20,000 nt of DNA from Stramonita haemastoma (taxonomy: Eukaryota; Mollusca; Gastropoda; Neogastropoda; Muricidae): positions 37,450,393-37,470,392 of the forward strand of contig CM060326.1 of NCBI GenBank assembly GCA_030674155.1. Reading direction: 5' to 3'. The notes under the pieces are model-generated. The model searched no databases, was not told where the DNA came from, and was given only the letters and a program-made list of their open reading frames with translations. Of this stretch, positions 17,051 to 20,000 are shown piece after piece (within the stretch, counting starts at the first letter, position 1; the number at the start of each line of letters is the position of its first letter). The position numbers were made by a program, and so were the translations under genes.

Positions 17051-17394
17051 TCGAACGCTCTGTCCCAGTGGTCGGCAGAACGTCAGTGTCCAAAATCCTT
17101 CCCCCTCTGGTCAATGAAGTGCTATCCCACACTGCGAGCTAAGTAGCTTTGTTTCCTGAAAATAAACCTTGCTGGCCCTTAAGTATTTTTTCCTTTATTT
17201 TTTATCGTCTGTTCACATAATACGTCAGCAGAATTTTTTCTCTTTTTTTCTAAACCTTTTCTTGTTCATATAGTTCTTTATTTTCTTAAGAAACAAATTA
17301 TAGAAGAAGAAAAAAAACGCAAATTAAAGAGAGGAAGAAAGAAAGAAAAACTTATAAACCAAGCAACAAACAAACAGACAAACAAAACAAAACA
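17051..17394 (+). repeat. Interspersed repeat family C, longest copy (C2)
   Basis: GTCGAACGCTCTGTCCC, GTCAATGAAGTGCTATCCC, ACACTGCGAGC and CTTGCTGGCCC (module 1), then ATCGTCTGTTCACATAATAC to CAAGCAACAAACAAACAG (module 2). Module 1 and the start of module 2 match 12355-12605. Module 2 matches 16201-16402. In both fuller copies a GT tract lies upstream, so the GT tract may be part of the element or its target preference. Confidence 0.75.
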
Positions 17395-17820
17395 TTAAGT
17401 AAAGAAATAACTGAGAGCAAACAATTAAAGAAAAAGAAAAAAAGAAACAGGAAGAAAACATGTACAAAGGAGAAAAAAGGTGATTTTTCTTACCAAAAAA
17501 AAAAACAAAACTAAACTAGTTTTCTTCTATTTTCTAGCTTGATTACTTTCTCTCTCCCTACAACAAATAAAACAGAGCAGAGCAAAACGAAAGGCAACAA
17601 CACCAAAAACAAGTAACTGAATTTAAAATAACAAAAGAAATTACCTCCGTTAATCTATGAACCGTTACGACGAGAGAAAAAAAAAACAAGTCTACTTTCT
17701 TTTATTCCTCTTCATCCTCTTTTTTTCTTCCTCTTCTCTTCCTGATTTCTCCCCTATTCTGCCCAGTTAAATCATTGACATTTCATGAAAAGTTGAAATT
17801 TCGAAATTCCCATCAAGAGA
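17395..17820. other. A/T-rich sequence, no gene
   Basis: A-rich then T/C-rich low-complexity DNA with AAAAGTTGAAATTTCGAAATT near 17789. It may be a diverged partner of 13840-14180. Nothing else is seen. Confidence 0.5.
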
Positions 17821-17965
17821 ATGATTTATCTTTCTGCCTATCTAACTAGCTAGCTATTTTATCTGTTTGTCTGTTTGTCTTTATGTTTATCTAGCTACAT
17901 ACCTATCTATCTACCTATCTATCTGTTTATCTGTCTTCCTACCTATTCACATATCTATTTATCTA
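17821..17965. repeat. Degenerate TATC/TGTC tetranucleotide array
   Basis: TATCTATCTACCTATCTATC, GTTTGTCTGTTTGTC and CTAGCTAGCTA units, imperfect throughout. Confidence 0.92.
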
Positions 17966-18000
17966 TGTGGAACGTCAAATACGCGCGCGTGAGTGCGTAC

Positions 18001-18019
18001 ACACACAACACACACACAC

Positions 18020-18062
<43 letters not shown>

Positions 18063-18068
18063 CGCGTG

Positions 18069-18112
<44 letters not shown>

Positions 18113-18132
18113 CACACACAGTCACACACACA
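18001..18132. repeat. (CA)n microsatellite
   Basis: CA arrays 18001-18060 and 18076-18110, split by ACGCGTGCTCGTA, ending in CAGTCACACA units. Confidence 0.97.
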
Positions 18133-18370
18133 TACTACACCAACTTTAAAAGAAGCTATATTATTGCAATAGTCCTGAAATCGGATAGAGCCGCTGGGAC
18201 CTTAATATAATCAAACCAACCAACCAGCCAACCCACATGCAAGCTATAAACAGAAGAACTAAAAGCTGAAGGAAAAAGATGATGAGGGAGCAGGTTGAAA
18301 TTTCAGCGAGGATGGGATGGAAAGGGATTGCTCCCGTGTGAGGGTGTTCTCACGCGCTGTGTCTCAACAA

Positions 18371-18545
18371 CACGCTATATCATAGTGTTTGACAGCGTTT
18401 TTTGGCCCGCTTGGGAGGTCACCACACTATGTCACGATTGTGACAAAGCATCTTGAGTCTTGTGGAGAGAGAGGGGGAGGGGGGGCGACACATTATATCA
18501 CAATCGTGACAAAGCGCGTTGTTCCCTCTGGGAGTGGTGGTGGTG
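18371..18545 (+). repeat. Short minisatellite with palindromic TCACNATNGTGA cores
   Basis: Three diverged units start at 18371 (CACGCTATATCATAGTG), 18423 (CACACTATGTCACGATTGTG) and 18489 (CACATTATATCACAATCGTG). Each continues with GACAGCG or GACAAAGC and then a TTGGGAGG / TCTTGTGGAG / CTCTGGGAG part. Unit spacings are 52 and 66 bp; the longer one is explained by a GA/G-rich expansion. TCACGATTGTGA (18432-18443) and TCACAATCGTGA (18498-18509) are near-palindromes and reverse complements of each other. Confidence 0.7.
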
Positions 18546-18585
18546 GTGGTGTGTGTGTGTGGTGGGGGGGGGGTGTTCAAACGTT
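18460..18585 (+). repeat. G-rich blocks within the minisatellite region
   Basis: GAGAGAGAGGGGGAGGGGGG at about 18466-18485, (GGT)n with (GT)n at 18535-18562, and a G10 run at about 18564-18573. Potential G-quadruplex DNA on the plus strand. Confidence 0.85.
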
Positions 18586-19064
18586 CTTTGTCACAAACTG
18601 GGACGTAGCGATTACCTCTCCCTTGTCAATAAATAATACACAGATTAAATCACTGCACAATCTGTGGTATGTCTACATACACACTTCATCAGTTTAAAAG
18701 CTCCACTTAATTTTTGTTGGTCAAGTTTTTGACTTTTAAATTCCAGATTGTGATAAAGCGCACTGGCACGTTTTGTCGCAACTCTTCGATACATCATCAT
18801 TTTTGCAATGATAAAACTATTATGTGTACAAAGGTGTACTGTTTGTTGTAGCTATAGGGGAATTTCTTTCTGTAAAAAAAGAACTTGTAAAGAAAAACTT
18901 TGCACGCACTGCTCTCTTTTTTTTGTTAGGGGGTTTAATTTGAATCTGTTTTGTGACATAAAAAGTTGACACTCCTTGTCACAACACTTAAGTGCCTCAT
19001 ATTTTACAATAATAAAGCTACTATAAACACAAAGAGACATGAAGGAAAAGAGACATGGGGGCGC

Positions 19065-19068
<4 letters not shown>
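18586..19068. other. AT-rich sequence with scattered minisatellite relics
   Basis: Words related to the minisatellite core recur: TTTGTCACAAACTGGG (18589), AGATTGTGATAAAGCGCAC (18745), TTTTGTGACATAAA (18949), CTTGTCACAAC (18976). No gene is recognised. Confidence 0.5.

Positions 19069-19126
<58 letters not shown>
19069..19126. repeat. (AG)n microsatellite
   Basis: Uninterrupted AG array of about 28 units. Frames on both strands are artefacts. Confidence 0.98.
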
Positions 19127-19128
<2 letters not shown>

Positions 19129-19589
19129 ATTATCTTTTTATGCATTATATAGACACGAGCAAAGTAAATTAAAAAAAGAAGAAAAAAAAACCAGATCTGG
19201 GCATTTTTTCCAAGCTAACCCCAAAGATCAAGCAAGTGTATAGCTTATTTACCATGGCTGCCAGTATTTGAACCTGCCACACGTTTTAATTAAGCATGCT
19301 TAGTTAAACTGGACAACGTGTCCTAATATTGGGAGCTTGTCTCTCTACTTCATGGTGTGTTAAGGTGTAAGGCGTGACAAGTACTGTGCAAGTGACTAAG
19401 TAAAAGATACATTAACATCACCACAGTCATAATCACTCTCGTTGTTATCATCACCATCCTCATTCTCTCTATCCTTCTTTCTCCTCTTCTTCCTCTCCTC
19501 CAATCGTTGTCTTCATAGTTAACTGTCATATTGTCATCACCTATAATTGCATCATCAGTGTTTGAGTAGAATGGTAATAGTATGGCAAG
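19127..19589. other. Unique sequence with a possible SINE head
   Basis: Apart from the tRNA-like segment at 19262-19325 there is only low-complexity TC-rich DNA (19440-19500). No gene is recognised. Confidence 0.5.
19262..19325 (-). mobile_element. Possible tRNA-derived SINE head, palindromic core
   Basis: The minus strand reads TTGTCCAGTTTAACTAAGC (A-box-like), then about 20 nt, then GCAGGTTCAAATACTGG (B-box-like). Spacing suits a tRNA-type Pol III promoter. The middle is a nearly perfect 24-bp palindrome, 19285-19308 (TTTAATTAAGCATGCTTAGT plus TAAA), with ACACG / CGTGT further out. No second copy is seen here, so the retroposon call is tentative. Confidence 0.35.
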
Positions 19590-20000
19590 TAGTATAGTAG
19601 TAGTAGTAGTATATAGCATAGCAGCACAGCACAGCGCACAGCAGCTCAGTAGTAGTTATATAGTGGTGTGAAGTGGTTGTGGTGGTATAGTGGTATAGGT
19701 ATTATTGTAGTACATAATAGATAGTAGTATAGGTAGTAGATAGTAGTATAGTAGTAGTAGTAGTAGTAGTGGTGGGTGTGTGTGGTGGTGTAGGTAGGTA
19801 GTCGTAGTGGTGGTGGTGGCGGCAGTAGTAGTAGTAGTAGTAGTAGTAAGTAGTAGTATAGTAGTAGTAAAGTGAAGCAGAAAAGTAGTAGTAGACAGCA
19901 GCAGCAGTCAGCAGCACAGCAGTAGTAGTAGCAGCAGTCAGCAGCAGTAGGAGGAGTAGGAGTAGCAGTGGTAGTAACAGTTTTAGTATCAGCAGTAGTA
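19590..20000. repeat. AGT/AGC trinucleotide repeat domain, runs off the window
   Basis: AGTAGTAGT runs with AGC, GGT and AGTAT interruptions. AGTAT/AGGTAGT-type units lie at 19680-19760, and GCAGCAGTCAGCAGCAC units near 19890-19950. Composition mirrors the 7733-8240 domain. Minus-strand Tyr/Thr-rich frames are artefacts. Confidence 0.95.

Noticed and set aside
16542..17142. 196-codon minus-strand and 137-codon plus-strand frames
   Set aside because: They are translated GT/CA arrays (THTHTH, CVCVCV). The short non-repeat ends belong to family C repeat sequence.

Overview
The window looks like nuclear, non-coding DNA of a metazoan, most likely a marine mollusc and possibly a gastropod. The organism call is an inference. 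It rests on the extreme density of long microsatellites (CT/AG, GT/CA, AT, AGT/AGC, AAT, CAGA), on several families of short tRNA-headed retroposons of the kind common in mollusc genomes, and on the absence of bacterial-style gene packing, ribosome binding sites or operons. No intact protein-coding gene can be supported. The open reading frames over the repeats (Leu-Ser-Leu-Ser, Val-Cys, Arg-Glu, Thr-His, poly-Ser) are translated microsatellites. Two stretches have real coding character: a decayed non-LTR retrotransposon C-terminal region on the minus strand (about 15700-16200), and a short exon-like segment with codon-like base choice (about 16399-16503) that I do not recognise.

The window is best read as layers of retroposons with microsatellites between them. 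Family A is a SINE with a near full-length copy at 2741-3075 (minus; A and B boxes visible). Its 3' body recurs at 10711-10918, 11449-11594 and 12972-13190 (minus) and at 12711-12913 and 15005-15360 (plus). The copies at 12711-12913 and 12972-13190 form a close inverted pair. The copy near 15005 carries a different 5' head. Family B is a second SINE, with copies at 13250-13568 (minus, cloverleaf-like tRNA head), 10940-11290 (plus), 7085-7216 (plus, 3' part) and 4237-4350 (minus, 3' part). Family C is an unclassified repeat that follows GT tracts, at 12290-12605 and 17051-17394, with its 3' module alone at 16201-16402. Two kinds of retroposon 3' end, each finishing in short tandem tails, appear twice each (1066-1102 and 11350-11403; 10244-10306 and 15831-15902). 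The second 15.8-kb copy splits the decayed reverse-transcriptase reading frame.

Region by region: 1-4.2 kb is AT-rich unique sequence with a strong hairpin at 1551-1596 and SINE A1. 4.2-6.2 kb is a very long composite GT-GC-TGTC-CT tract followed by G-rich and purine-rich DNA. 6.2-7.7 kb is unique sequence with two stem-loops and a family B fragment. 7.7-8.6 kb is an AGT/AGC trinucleotide domain. 8.6-10.4 kb is CA and CT arrays. 10.7-13.6 kb is a SINE cluster. 13.6-14.6 kb is AT-rich DNA plus CT-AT-AC arrays. 14.8-17.4 kb is a nest of insertions (103-bp tandem duplication, SINE A6, retrotransposon fragment, family C copies). 17.4-20 kb is AT-rich sequence, CA arrays, a small minisatellite with palindromic TCACNATNGTGA cores, an AG array and a second AGT/AGC domain at the window end. 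No new multi-gene system is visible. The most notable content is the architecture and nesting of the retroposon families.
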